DNA from: Asanoa hainanensis
GTDB taxonomy: Bacteria > Actinomycetota > Actinomycetes > Mycobacteriales > Micromonosporaceae
Direction of reading: 5' to 3'
NCBI RefSeq assembly: GCF_900188485.1
Contig: NZ_FZPH01000006.1
Coordinates: forward strand, 62,001-126,000
Length of the DNA: 64,000 nt
Numbering within the stretch: position 1 is the stretch's first letter; each line of letters starts with the position of its first letter. The notes below the pieces were generated by a model, which saw only the letters and a list, made by a program, of their open reading frames with translations, was not told the origin of the DNA and did no database searches. Made by a program: the position numbers and the translations under genes. Positions 15,778 to 25,192 of this stretch are shown piece by piece.

Positions 15778-17622
15778 ATGAGGATGCAGCCTCGTCAACA
15801 GCTGCTGGAGATCTGGAACGCGACAGTGCGTTCGTCCTGGTCAGAGCGGGAAAAGAAGTGGAAGTTCGGCGGGCGCGACGCCCCCAACTCCATCGGTGAC
15901 GCCGAGCAGCTGCTCTGCATCCTGACCCCGGCGACCAAGGTCGAGTCCTTCAAATTGGACCGTCCGGACGAGACAGCCGAAGACATGATCCGGGCGCTAC
16001 GCCCGCTCGGCAACGCGACCGAGATCCCGAAGACCCTGATCGGGATCCTCCGCGAATACTTCGACCGCTACAGCGACCCTGACGGCACTCCGCTGTTCTC
16101 CGGCTCGTCCTACTTCAGCTCGACAGGGCCGGCGCAGCCGTCGAAAGAGCAGCTCAGGCTAGACATCGTCGACTCGTTCGCGATGTCCGTCACGCTGTCG
16201 CTGTCCGTACTCGGTTTCCTCAAGGTCCTCCGGTCGGTCGCCAACCGCGAAGAGAACCGCAGAGAGATCGAGGCGCTCGAGTTCCAGGCCAGCACCCGGC
16301 TGAGCGCCGCCATGGTCGGGCTCCTGCGCAGCTTCACGGTCAACGTCTTCGACATCGACTCCGCGTACGGCCAGGCGCTCACCACCATGATCAACCAGGA
16401 GAACCTGCCACAGCGCCAGGTGGTCAGCGCTGTCCGCCGCGACCTCCGGGAAACCATCGCCAGCTTCCGCGAGGTCCTGATCGGTTCCGGCCAGGTCGGC
16501 GACATCGACAGCCCCGACCGGCTGTTCGAGGTCGGCTGGTCCTGGGGGATCGTCACCGGCGCCCCGCCCATCGAGACCAACGAGCCGGTGGGCCAGCAGC
16601 CCAAGGGCTTCGCCCAGGACGCGCCCTACCTCTACTTCACCGTCATCGCCGTCGACGCGATCGAAGACCTGTTCTCCGAACGTACGCGCGTCCTCGGTCT
16701 GCTCAACGAGGAGCAGCAGCGGCTCTCGCGTGCGCTCCAGTTGCGGTGGGAACTGACCCGCGCCTACTGGTCGACCATGGCGACGTTCGGGCAGGCCCAG
16801 CGGTGGCCGGTCGAAGACATCCCGTGGCGCACCACTGACGAGGACGCGTCCGACTACTACACGCTGCTGGTCACCTCGCTCGCCGTCAAAGGCCTGGTCC
16901 AGGAGCGCGGCTCCGACATCGAGCTGGGCCGGATCGGCACCGTGCTGGAGGAGCTGGCCAACCGCGCGCGGGTCACCCGGCGTCCGTTCGACACCGACCC
17001 CGCACTGAGCCTGCACGCCCCGGGCGTGCTCGTGCCGCTGGTCGGCAGCGAAGACGCGGGTGACTCCCGCCTGTTGTGGACGGTCTCCGAGTTCGCCGCC
17101 CTGCTCTTCCAGCGCACGACCGTGATCGGCGGGCTGATCAACGACGCCGAGGGCCGCAGCCGGATGCTCGACTTGGCCGACCGCACCTGGGAGCACCTCA
17201 ACAGGCGCCGCCTCGACAAGGGGCCGGGCCGCAACCTGTGGGACCAGCCCACCTCGGTGTTCGGCCAGCTGACCACCCGTTACGACAAACCGTCCTGGTA
17301 CTACACCCAGCGCGTGGTGCAGGGCCTGGTGACGACGGCCAACATGCTCAACCGGCCACCACTGCGCAGTCCGCGCCTCGGCAACTACGCGTTCGACCTG
17401 CTCACCGAGGCCGAGCACCTGTACGACATGGAACTGCTCTCGGGCGCCGGCGACGCCGGACCGCGCATGCGAGAGACACTCAAGGTCGCGTCGATCCACC
17501 TGTCCCGGGCCCGCGAGATCTTGCCGGAGCGCCCTGGCACCGCTGCCGTCCTAGCGGCGCAGGTGCTCATCGCGCTGGACGAACTGGCCGCCGCGAGGCG
17601 TGACGTGACCGAGGCGGGCTAA
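15778..17622 (+). CDS. SCO2524-family protein of unknown function
   Basis: A 614-residue soluble, mostly helical protein. The N-terminal pattern QPRQQLLEIWNATVRSSW, SIGDAEQLLCILTPATKVES, and SVTLSLSVLGFLKVLR match what I recall of the actinobacterial family named after Streptomyces coelicolor SCO2524. No catalytic motif is evident. It is the first gene of a three-gene operon: the next start is 4 nt after its stop. The family usually travels with SCO2521-2523 homologues, all of which are present here, so these proteins probably act together. The function of the set is unknown. Confidence 0.8.
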   Translation: MRMQPRQQLLEIWNATVRSSWSEREKKWKFGGRDAPNSIGDAEQLLCILTPATKVESFKLDRPDETAEDMIRALRPLGNATEIPKTLIGILREYFDRYSDPDGTPLFSGSSYFSSTGPAQPSKEQLRLDIVDSFAMSVTLSLSVLGFLKVLRSVANREENRREIEALEFQASTRLSAAMVGLLRSFTVNVFDIDSAYGQALTTMINQENLPQRQVVSAVRRDLRETIASFREVLIGSGQVGDIDSPDRLFEVGWSWGIVTGAPPIETNEPVGQQPKGFAQDAPYLYFTVIAVDAIEDLFSERTRVLGLLNEEQQRLSRALQLRWELTRAYWSTMATFGQAQRWPVEDIPWRTTDEDASDYYTLLVTSLAVKGLVQERGSDIELGRIGTVLEELANRARVTRRPFDTDPALSLHAPGVLVPLVGSEDAGDSRLLWTVSEFAALLFQRTTVIGGLINDAEGRSRMLDLADRTWEHLNRRRLDKGPGRNLWDQPTSVFGQLTTRYDKPSWYYTQRVVQGLVTTANMLNRPPLRSPRLGNYAFDLLTEAEHLYDMELLSGAGDAGPRMRETLKVASIHLSRAREILPERPGTAAVLAAQVLIALDELAAARRDVTEAG

Positions 17623-17626
17623 CCAA

Positions 17627-18544
17627 ATGTTGATCTTCGCGACCTCCGACAAGGGCGGCACCGGTCGCTCCGTCACCAGCAGCAACATCCTCTATCGGAG
17701 TGCGCTGCAGGGCAGTGACGTCTGCTATCTCGACTTCGACTTCGGCTCGCCGACCTCCGGCGCGATCTTCAACATTCCCACGACGCTGCACGGCACCACC
17801 CAGGGTGGCCTGCACTCCTACCTGCACGGCATGGTCGCCGACCCGCAGCGGTTGGAGATCTGGCAGGAGTCCGACCGGTCCAGCCTGCGCAGCCGTCCGC
17901 CGGGCGCGGGCCGGTTGGTGCTGCTGCCCGGCGACAGCGGCGGCGGCGAGTTCCCGATCACCAAGGAGAACACCGAGCGCTGCGCCCGGCTCTTCCTGCA
18001 CCTCGAGGAGGAGTTCGACCTCTGCCTGGTCGACCTGAGCGCCGGCCGGTCGTACGCGACCGAGATGGTGCTCGCGGCGACCGCGACCGAAGCGTTGCGC
18101 AACATCCGCACGCGCTGGCTGGTCTTCCACCGCTGGACCCGGCAGCACGTGCTCGCCGCCTCCGGTCTGGTCTACGGCGAGCGGGGCATCCTGCACACCG
18201 GGGAAAGCCACGGGCACGACCGCGAGGAACTGCAGAACTCGTTGCGGTTCGTACGCACCGCGGTGGTCAACCCGGACTCACCGGAGCTCGAAGGGCTGCG
18301 GCCCGCCCAGATCGCGTGGCTGCGCGACGTCGACCGGGATCTGTCCGAACTGGCCAGCAGCCGGAAGGTCGGTCGCACCCTGCTGCTCGGGTCGATCCCG
18401 CTCGACCCTGTCCTGCAATGGCGTGAACAGCTTATTTCGGATAACGACGTGTGGTCGCGGCGCATCGCGAACCGTGAGACGCTGGAACAGTTCGACTCGT
18501 TGGCTAAAAAGATCGTCGACGATGCGGCCTGGGAGACGCTGTGA
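17627..18544 (+). CDS. SCO2523-family variant P-loop (ParA-like) protein
   Basis: A 305-residue protein with a ParA/MinD-like beginning. The deviant Walker A motif is KGGTGRS at residues 9-15: the signature lysine (Lys9) is kept but the canonical phosphate-binding lysine is Arg14. YLDFDFGSPTSG (about 34-45) and LCLVDLSAGRS (about 132-142) take the places of the switch and Walker B motifs. The family known from SCO2523 is described as a variant P-loop group. It may bind nucleotide without normal hydrolysis. It is 4 nt downstream of the SCO2524-like gene and shares GTGA with the next gene, so all three are translated together. Confidence 0.85.
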   Translation: MLIFATSDKGGTGRSVTSSNILYRSALQGSDVCYLDFDFGSPTSGAIFNIPTTLHGTTQGGLHSYLHGMVADPQRLEIWQESDRSSLRSRPPGAGRLVLLPGDSGGGEFPITKENTERCARLFLHLEEEFDLCLVDLSAGRSYATEMVLAATATEALRNIRTRWLVFHRWTRQHVLAASGLVYGERGILHTGESHGHDREELQNSLRFVRTAVVNPDSPELEGLRPAQIAWLRDVDRDLSELASSRKVGRTLLLGSIPLDPVLQWREQLISDNDVWSRRIANRETLEQFDSLAKKIVDDAAWETL

Positions 18545-19491
18545 CCGGAGTGGCATTCGAAGAGGCGGTCGCTGCGCGGAACGTCGAACGCGTTCCGCTC
18601 TCGCACCTTTCGATCGAGCTGGGCCACCTCTACATGGAAGAGTTCGCCGGCGGCATGGACTCGCTGCGCCGGCACTTTCGCCGGATCGCGCCGTGGGCAC
18701 AGTCCGCCGCGCGCACCGTCGCGACCAAACCGGGCGGCAACCGCCCCCGGGTCAGCACCTGCTTCCTCGTCGACGACTACTTCTCGCGGTTCAGCACACC
18801 GCGTGAGGTGATCCCGATGCTGGTCGCGGCCGCCGAAGAGAGCGGCCTGGTGATCGACTACCTGGCGCGCGAGTCGGGCTGCGCGGTCGCCGACGAGATC
18901 CCGCTGGCCAAGCTGGTCGAGCAGGCCCTGGTCACCGACCCGGTGCCGGGCAGCAACGGCATCCGGCCGCCGACCACGGAGACCGGCTGGCTGTGCAACG
19001 GCCAGCGCTCGCCGAACACGGTCGCGATCCCGGCGATGGCCGACAAGGGTTGGCTGCCGCCGATGCAGAACGCGGCCAACCGGCACTCGATCTTCGTCGA
19101 CGTCGAGCTGTGGGACCTCGAGAACGGCCAGCGACGCTGGTCGTGCCCGTTCCTCGCGGCGGTCTGGCAGCTCATCCGGCTCGGCCTGCTGCGCCACAAC
19201 GGCGAGATCGTCACCACGCCCTGGCAGGTCGAAGAGCTCCCCGACGACTGGGACAAGCTGCCCGCCGTCGTGCAGCTCAACCCGCGCGCAGCCGCGTTCA
19301 GCGCCTACCGCACGTTCTCGGTGCTGGGCTCGCGGTTCCTGCAGGTCGAGCTCGCGGTGCGGACCATCCTCAACCAGGTCTCGATCGACCCGACGGTGCT
19401 CGACCAGGTCTTCACCCGCATGCGCGGCGAAAACATGGAGCTGCCGAAAGAGCTGGTCGACCGCATCGACTACGTCTTCATCGGGGAGTGA
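18541..19491 (+). CDS. SCO2522-family protein of unknown function
   Basis: A 316-residue soluble protein with no recognised catalytic motif. PLSHLSIELGHLYMEEF near the start, VSTCFLVDDYF, and NRHSIFVDVELWDLENGQRR resemble the SCO2522 family as I remember it. The GTG start overlaps the stop of the P-loop gene (GTGA). The gene ends 4 bp before the stop of the convergent NACHT-HEAT gene, leaving no room for a terminator, so the two converging transcripts must overlap. Confidence 0.8.
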   Translation: MTGVAFEEAVAARNVERVPLSHLSIELGHLYMEEFAGGMDSLRRHFRRIAPWAQSAARTVATKPGGNRPRVSTCFLVDDYFSRFSTPREVIPMLVAAAEESGLVIDYLARESGCAVADEIPLAKLVEQALVTDPVPGSNGIRPPTTETGWLCNGQRSPNTVAIPAMADKGWLPPMQNAANRHSIFVDVELWDLENGQRRWSCPFLAAVWQLIRLGLLRHNGEIVTTPWQVEELPDDWDKLPAVVQLNPRAAAFSAYRTFSVLGSRFLQVELAVRTILNQVSIDPTVLDQVFTRMRGENMELPKELVDRIDYVFIGE

Positions 19492-19495
19492 CACG

Positions 19496-22400
19496 CTAGT
19501 CGCCGATGTCGGGCAGGTGCTCGGGGTCCGCGCCGGGTAGCCAGCTCAGCGCCTGCCCGGCGAGCCGACGGAAGTTGCGGTCGTCGTCGGTGCTGGCCAG
19601 CGTGACCAGTAGCCGCCGGATCTCGACGTCGCCGCCGAACCGCTCGCACAGCGCCCGCACGGACGCCTCGCGGATCGACCAGTCACCGTCGCGCACCATG
19701 TCGACCAGGATCTGGCGCACCTCTTCGTGCGCGTAGAGGCGCTCGCCCAGCACCCGCAGGGCCTCGCGGCGCACCCGCAGGTCGCTGTCGCGGCGGACGG
19801 CCTCGATCAGCAGTTCGCGGATCGCCGGGTCGCCGCCGAACGACTCGCCGAGCGCCCGCAGGGCCGCGGCGCGGACGGTCTCGTCGTCGCCGGTCGCCCG
19901 CAGCGCGAGCAGGTCGCGGTGCTCGTCGTCGATGCCGGCCGCGACCAGGGCGACGGCGGCCTCGGTGACGACCAGCGCGTCGGGGTCGCGCCGGACCCGG
20001 TCGAGCAGGATCTCCCGCACCTCCGGCTCAGCGGCGTACGGCTGGAGCGCGTGCGCGGCGGCCTCGCGTACCCGGGGGTTGGCGTCCGACTGCACCCGAG
20101 CGGTGATCACGGTGCGGGTGCCGTCGTCGGCCACCTTGGCGGCCGCCGCGAAGACCTGACCGTCGGGATCGTCCCGGGTGCGCTCCAGGAGCAGCGCGAT
20201 CACCTCGGGGTCGGCGGCCGCGTGCCGGGCCAGGGCCCGGACGGCGGCACCGCGCACCTCGGCGTGGGCGTCCTGCCGAGCCCGGTCGAGCAGCTCGCGG
20301 CGGACCTGGGTGTCGCCGCCACAGCGCTCGGCCAGGGCGTCGACCGCGGTCCGGCGTACCGTCGCGTCGGGATCCTCGCCGACCAGCCGCGACAGCACGG
20401 CGCAGACCGTCGCGTCGAGGCCGATCTTCTTCACCAGGGCCTCGGTCGCGGCCAGCCGGACGGCGGCGTCGGTGTCGGTATGTGCGATCTTGGCCAGGGC
20501 CGTGGTGGCCGGTGCGAAACCGGGCAGCGCCGCGGTCAGCGCCCGGATGGCGACGAGCCGCACCTCGGCCGAATGGTCGCGGCGCGCGCACTCGACCAGC
20601 GCCGTGTGCACCTCGGTGTCGGCGCGGAAGTGCTCCCGGAGGATCTGCACGGCGGCCCGCCGGGCGATCTCGTCGGGGTCGCGGCCGGTGCGCTCGATCA
20701 GCAGGCTCTTCACGGTGTCGGCCGCGTCGAACCGCTCGACCAGTGTCTTGGCCGCGCTGCTCAGCACGCCTGCGTCGCGGTCGTCGTGCAGCAGCGCGGT
20801 CAGCAGGCTCTGGACGGGCTGCCCGGAGCCGAGCCGGTCGGCGAGTACGCGCACCGAGGCGCGGCGGACCACACCGTCGGGCTCGGCGCGGATCCGCTCG
20901 ATCAGCACCTCGCGCAGGTGCTCGTAGCCCAGGCCCCAGTCGTTGAGCGCCCGGGCGGCGACGGCCACCACCTCGGCGTCGCGGTCGGTGCGCACCCGGT
21001 CGACCAGCGCCGAGCGGACCGTGTCGTCGTACGGCAGCCGCTCCATCATCTGCACGGCCGTGCGGCGCACACCCGCGTTGCCGTCGCGGCGGGTGCGGTC
21101 AAGTAGTAGGCGGCGGACGGCCGACTCGTCGCGGAACCGCTCGCCGAGCGCCCGCACGGCAGCCAACCGGACAGCGGCGTAGCCGTCGACGGTGGCCCGC
21201 TCCAGCAGCACGTCACGCACCCGGGAGTCGGTGCCGAACCGCTCACCGAGCGCTTCGACGGCGGCCAGCCGCACGCCGGCGTACGCGTCGTCGCGGGCCC
21301 GGCGGATCAGCTCCTCGCCGGCCCGGGTCAAGGCGAGCTGGTAGGCACTGCGGTTGGCCGCGGTGCCCGCCACCTGCGCGAGCTCGGCCAGCCCGGCGAC
21401 CGCCGCGTACGACGCCCAGCGGTCGTCGATCGCGCTGAGCACCGTGCTGAACAGGTCTTCGATGTGCTCCGACGGCGGCGCCAGGATCGCGGCGAGCTGC
21501 GCGGCATAGGCCGACACCGAGCTCCAGATCAGCCGCACGCCACGGCGCCGGTACCAGGTGAGGTAGATCTGGCCGCCGGGCCAGGTGGCGCCGATCGTGC
21601 GGGCCGCCGGCAGGATCTCGGTCTCGATCAGCGCCATCGTGTCGCGGTCGTCGATCGAGACGCAGTGCTCGATCAGCAGGATGATCCGGCGCAGCAGGTC
21701 CTGGGCAGGGATCGACACCGCGGTATGCGGGTTGCGCACCTCGGCCAGGCACTGCGCGGCCAGCGCGAGGTTCCACGGCGGCTGCGCGAAGGCACCGGCC
21801 GGCCACGGGTGGTTGACGTCGGTCGCCAGCAACGAGATCAGCTGCGCGGTGTGTCGTTCGTGGAGGGCGCCGGCGACCAGGCGGAGCACCTCGCGCCAGG
21901 ACGGGTCGGCCCAGTGCTCGACGAACAGGTCCTTGAGCCGGCTGAACGGCCACTGCTGGTCGTGCTTGAACTTGCCGACCACGGCCTCGGCGCAGAAGAA
22001 CTCGAGGAATGTGCGGTGCACGAACCCGTACAGGTGGGGGCCGTAGCGGCTCAGGATGAAGTTCCGCTCGCGGAACTGGTTGATCATCGAGCGGGCGATC
22101 GCGCGCGCCTCGGCCGGATCCTTCTGGTAGCGCTCGGCGAGGTATTCCTCGAACACCTCGCTCAGGTCCTCGGCGCTGACGTAGTTGGCCGCCAACCCCC
22201 GTTCACCGCTCTGCACCTTGTACGCCAGCCGGCGCAGAAGCTCTTTCTTGTCCTCGGCGTCGATGAAACCGGGGCTCTCGTATTGGTCCTGGAGGTGGCG
22301 GTTGATGTCCCAGTGCTCGACCAGCACCGAGGCCGCGTGGTCGAACAGCTTCCAGCGCTCGCGGGGCAGCGCCTGGTGCTTGCCGATGATCGCCAGGATG

Positions 22401-23833
22401 GTCAACAGCATCGGGTTGCCGGCCAGCTCGCGGATCGACGGCGAGTGCCGCATCGCCGCCAGCAGCCGGGCCCGCCGGGCCGCCGAGTCGCCGGGGCGGT
22501 CGTTCATCGCAAGGTCGTACCAGCTGGCCAGGAACTCGGTGATCTGGTTGTCGTCGAGATCCTGCAGGGTGAAGTGGGCGAAGCCGAGCTCGCTGAGCAC
22601 CCGCCGGGCGTACCCGATGATGCGGGACGTGACGATCACCCGCACGTGCGGGAACTCGCCGGCGAAGGCGGCGATCTGGTTGGCGACCGCCTCGCGGCGG
22701 CGCTTGTCGAAGATCTCGTCGAGGCCGTCGAAGATGACCACGGCCGGGCCGCCGCCGGTCAGGTAGCGCAGCAGTGCCGCCCGCTCCAGGCCCAGGCCGT
22801 CGAGGCCGGCGCGATGGTCGAGATAGTCGACGAAGTTGCTGCACTTGCCCTCGGCGTAGAGCGCGACGTAGGAGCGCAGCTCGATGAACAGCGGCAGGTG
22901 CCCGTCGAGCGGGCCGAGCCGGTCTTCGACGGGTGTGCCGTTCTGCGAGAGCGCGAGGGCGATGTAGCGGGCCGCGGTCGACTTGCCCGAGCCAGGGTCG
23001 CCGAGCAGCACGATCGCCTGGTTGTCGGGCGCGGCGACGATGTCGAACAGCCGGCGCAACGGCTTGGCACGGTAGGCCTTGTGCAGCAGCGCCAGCTCGT
23101 CGGGGTCGACCTCGTCGGGCACGTCCTCGGTCTCGAGATGGCCCTCGTACTGCATGCGCTGCCACCACTCGCGCGGCAGCTCGACCGGCGGCGGGTCCTC
23201 GCGCACGGACTGCTCGATGAACACCGAGGTGAGCCGCATCTGGAGGTATTCGTCGCGCTGCGGTGGCGTCAGCGCGTCAAGGTCGAGACCGCCGTATTGC
23301 TGGTGGAGGCGGTCGTAGTAGCGCTTGAGCGTCTCGGCGCTGAGCGACTGCAGGGGGCCGGTCGGCCGGCCGATGTCGGCCAGGCAGTTGGCGACGGCGG
23401 CGGTGACCAGCGCGGCCAGGTCGCCCGGGCCAGTGAACGTGCTGCACATGTGCCGGACCACGAGCTCGCTGCGCAGGGCCTCGATCTGCTCGGCCTCGCC
23501 GCCCCGGTCGATGTGCACCCGCGGCCACGGCGCTTCCTCGTCGAGCAGGAAGATCAAGCAGGGCTTGCCCATCGCCTCGGCCTGGCGGTATTCGAGCTCG
23601 GTGATCGACCGGTCGTAGCCGGGTGGCACGAAGCCGTAGCGCCAGGCGAAAATGCCGACATAAAGGTCGCACTCGGCGACGTCTTCGAGGCAGCGCTCGA
23701 CCGGACGTCGATCTTCGGCCACATAGGACTCCATGGCCACGTCTTCGACCCGCAACCTGCGGAGCGCCAGTTTCACAGCGGAACGGCACTCTTCGAGATC
23801 ACGGAACGTTGCTGAGACGTAGACCTTGGTCAA
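19496..23833 (-). CDS. DUF4062-NACHT-HEAT-repeat protein (bacterial NLR-like NTPase)
   Basis: A 1445-residue protein starting at TTG 23833, chosen because GAGGAG lies 5 nt upstream and the next residues (TKVYVSATFRDLEE) are the usual DUF4062 start. Domain order: DUF4062 (about 1-155, with CDLYVGIFAWRYGFVP and SITELEYRQAEAMGKPC), linker, NACHT NTPase with Walker A GDPGSGKST (278-286) and Walker B VVIFDGLDEI (365-374), helical winged region, then from about 830 to the end 15-20 HEAT-like repeats with the pattern D-x-xVRxxAxxAL. NACHT proteins of bacteria act as anti-phage sensors; the repeats would recognise the trigger and DUF4062 is the probable effector. It is embedded between SCO2522-like and SCO2521-like genes. 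Confidence 0.88.
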   Translation of the reverse strand: MTKVYVSATFRDLEECRSAVKLALRRLRVEDVAMESYVAEDRRPVERCLEDVAECDLYVGIFAWRYGFVPPGYDRSITELEYRQAEAMGKPCLIFLLDEEAPWPRVHIDRGGEAEQIEALRSELVVRHMCSTFTGPGDLAALVTAAVANCLADIGRPTGPLQSLSAETLKRYYDRLHQQYGGLDLDALTPPQRDEYLQMRLTSVFIEQSVREDPPPVELPREWWQRMQYEGHLETEDVPDEVDPDELALLHKAYRAKPLRRLFDIVAAPDNQAIVLLGDPGSGKSTAARYIALALSQNGTPVEDRLGPLDGHLPLFIELRSYVALYAEGKCSNFVDYLDHRAGLDGLGLERAALLRYLTGGGPAVVIFDGLDEIFDKRRREAVANQIAAFAGEFPHVRVIVTSRIIGYARRVLSELGFAHFTLQDLDDNQITEFLASWYDLAMNDRPGDSAARRARLLAAMRHSPSIRELAGNPMLLTILAIIGKHQALPRERWKLFDHAASVLVEHWDINRHLQDQYESPGFIDAEDKKELLRRLAYKVQSGERGLAANYVSAEDLSEVFEEYLAERYQKDPAEARAIARSMINQFRERNFILSRYGPHLYGFVHRTFLEFFCAEAVVGKFKHDQQWPFSRLKDLFVEHWADPSWREVLRLVAGALHERHTAQLISLLATDVNHPWPAGAFAQPPWNLALAAQCLAEVRNPHTAVSIPAQDLLRRIILLIEHCVSIDDRDTMALIETEILPAARTIGATWPGGQIYLTWYRRRGVRLIWSSVSAYAAQLAAILAPPSEHIEDLFSTVLSAIDDRWASYAAVAGLAELAQVAGTAANRSAYQLALTRAGEELIRRARDDAYAGVRLAAVEALGERFGTDSRVRDVLLERATVDGYAAVRLAAVRALGERFRDESAVRRLLLDRTRRDGNAGVRRTAVQMMERLPYDDTVRSALVDRVRTDRDAEVVAVAARALNDWGLGYEHLREVLIERIRAEPDGVVRRASVRVLADRLGSGQPVQSLLTALLHDDRDAGVLSSAAKTLVERFDAADTVKSLLIERTGRDPDEIARRAAVQILREHFRADTEVHTALVECARRDHSAEVRLVAIRALTAALPGFAPATTALAKIAHTDTDAAVRLAATEALVKKIGLDATVCAVLSRLVGEDPDATVRRTAVDALAERCGGDTQVRRELLDRARQDAHAEVRGAAVRALARHAAADPEVIALLLERTRDDPDGQVFAAAAKVADDGTRTVITARVQSDANPRVREAAAHALQPYAAEPEVREILLDRVRRDPDALVVTEAAVALVAAGIDDEHRDLLALRATGDDETVRAAALRALGESFGGDPAIRELLIEAVRRDSDLRVRREALRVLGERLYAHEEVRQILVDMVRDGDWSIREASVRALCERFGGDVEIRRLLVTLASTDDDRNFRRLAGQALSWLPGADPEHLPDIGD

Positions 23834-24019
23834 CGCGGCTCCTCGATTACGCGAGCGACACGCGCCGTTACCGTACCAACATCTGGCAACCTTCGGGTTC
23901 CCGGGCATCGGGGCTGATCAAAGTATCGTCTGGGTGGCATTCCGCGCGGCACCCTTGCCTACCGGGCGGACCATGGGATGTGATTCAGCCGCTATCGTTC
24001 GGCGCGCACGGAGATGGAC

Positions 24020-24952
24020 ATGCTCACGTTTGGCGAGGTCCACACCGGACTTCTGCAGAACTCGACCTCGCTGCCCTGGGATGCCACGGCCGAGGTGCTC
24101 AACCTGCTGGTCGGCGAGCAGGTGCGCCGCTCCGAGCGGCCGATGGCGTACGCCGTCTCACCGAACCTGTTGACCAGTGTGGACTGCCGGCTGCCGGCCG
24201 GCTCCGGCAAGGTCATCCGCGGCGTCGGCACCGTGGTCTCCCGTGCCTCGATCACCGGCGGCCACGTGGCGCAGGGTTCCGGGCACGCGGTCGTGGTCAA
24301 GAGCACCGCCAACCGACGGCTCTCCTGGTCGCACTACCTGACCAGGCCGGGCACGATCGAGGCGATCGGCAAGGCGGCCGGCGACGACATCGCCCGAGGC
24401 TTCGCCGGCACCGGCCAGCCGATGGGCACCCTCGACCTGGGCGCCATCAGCGGGCGGACGCTCGACGCGGTGCAGCGCTCGACCCGGCTCGACCGGCACC
24501 CGCCGTTTCGCACCCAGCGCACCCACATGCGCTGGGTGGTGACGCCGACCGACGAGCCCGGCGCCGAGGCGACCGGCACGTTCCGGGTCGCGACGCCGAC
24601 GCTGCGGGTGCTCGAGCTCGTCGTGCCGCGCGACCACGTCGGTGCGATCGTCGACCTCTGCGAAGACCTCGCGCTGCACGACTGGCTGCTGACCACCCTG
24701 CTGGCCCTGATGGAGTCGAGCCTCACCGGGCCGGGCACCCGGGCGCAGCGGATCTCCCGGCTGCGCCCGGCGATCGACACCCTGCTGCACCTGTGGATGC
24801 CGGCGGCCCGGGTCGACGAGGCGGTGCAGCCGGTCTGGCAGTCGCTGGAACGCCGGCCCGGCTTCACCCGCCAATGGGAGGCCTCGGTCAGCCGGATCCG
24901 CGACCAGCTGACGCTCGGCACCCTCGCCCTGCTCGAGTCCGCGACGGCCTAA
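24020..24952 (+). CDS. SCO2521-family protein of unknown function
   Basis: A 310-residue soluble protein. The opening MLTFGEVHTGLLQNST and AYAVSPNLLTSVDCRLP match what I recall of the family named after SCO2521. The ATG at 24020 is chosen over 24014 because ACGGAG at 24008-24013 then has 6-nt spacing. It is divergent from the NACHT-HEAT gene with about 190 bp between starts. A possible -10 (TATCGT) lies near 23994. Its partners in other actinobacteria are the SCO2522-2524-like genes, here separated from it by the inverted NACHT gene. Confidence 0.8.
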   Translation: MLTFGEVHTGLLQNSTSLPWDATAEVLNLLVGEQVRRSERPMAYAVSPNLLTSVDCRLPAGSGKVIRGVGTVVSRASITGGHVAQGSGHAVVVKSTANRRLSWSHYLTRPGTIEAIGKAAGDDIARGFAGTGQPMGTLDLGAISGRTLDAVQRSTRLDRHPPFRTQRTHMRWVVTPTDEPGAEATGTFRVATPTLRVLELVVPRDHVGAIVDLCEDLALHDWLLTTLLALMESSLTGPGTRAQRISRLRPAIDTLLHLWMPAARVDEAVQPVWQSLERRPGFTRQWEASVSRIRDQLTLGTLALLESATA

Positions 24953-24955
24953 CCC

Positions 24956-25186
24956 CTATTGCGGCGGGCGCGCTGACAATTCGCGCCATTCGAACGGCCC
25001 GACGAGAAGGGCGCGCACGCGGTCGTACGCGTCCTCCTCGCTCTCGAACTCGTAGAAGTGGGACACACCGTCCGCGCCGCCCGCCCGCTGCTCGACATGC
25101 CACGTATCGGCGTCGATCCGCAGGTAGACGTCGCGCCGCGCGGCGCGGCCCCACTTCCCGTTCCACCAGTGTTTTCGCTGCTCCAT
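24956..25186 (-). CDS. Small LexA-controlled hypothetical protein
   Basis: A 76-residue acidic-basic mixed protein with several Trp and aromatic residues (KHWWNGKWGRAARRDVYLRI, FYEFESEEDAYDRV). I have an impression of similar short actinobacterial proteins but cannot name a family. There is no Shine-Dalgarno: the hexamer TACTGT lies 6 nt before the ATG, so the mRNA is probably leaderless, and a perfect LexA box abuts that hexamer. It should therefore be induced by DNA damage. It lies between mscL (same strand, upstream) and the SCO2521-like gene (convergent, 3 bp away). Confidence 0.8.
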   Translation of the reverse strand: MEQRKHWWNGKWGRAARRDVYLRIDADTWHVEQRAGGADGVSHFYEFESEEDAYDRVRALLVGPFEWRELSARPPQ

Positions 25187-25192
25187 GGTGGC

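Noticed and set aside
18576-18598. GCGGAAC...GTTCCGC dyad containing GAACGCGTTC as a second LexA box
   Set aside because: The half-sites do not have the 4-bp SOS spacing and the dyad lies inside the coding start of the SCO2522-like gene.
21464-23815. A 783-codon open frame antisense to the NACHT-HEAT gene
   Set aside because: Its translation is Arg/Gly/Val-rich shadow sequence; the opposite strand has clear domains and a ribosome binding site.
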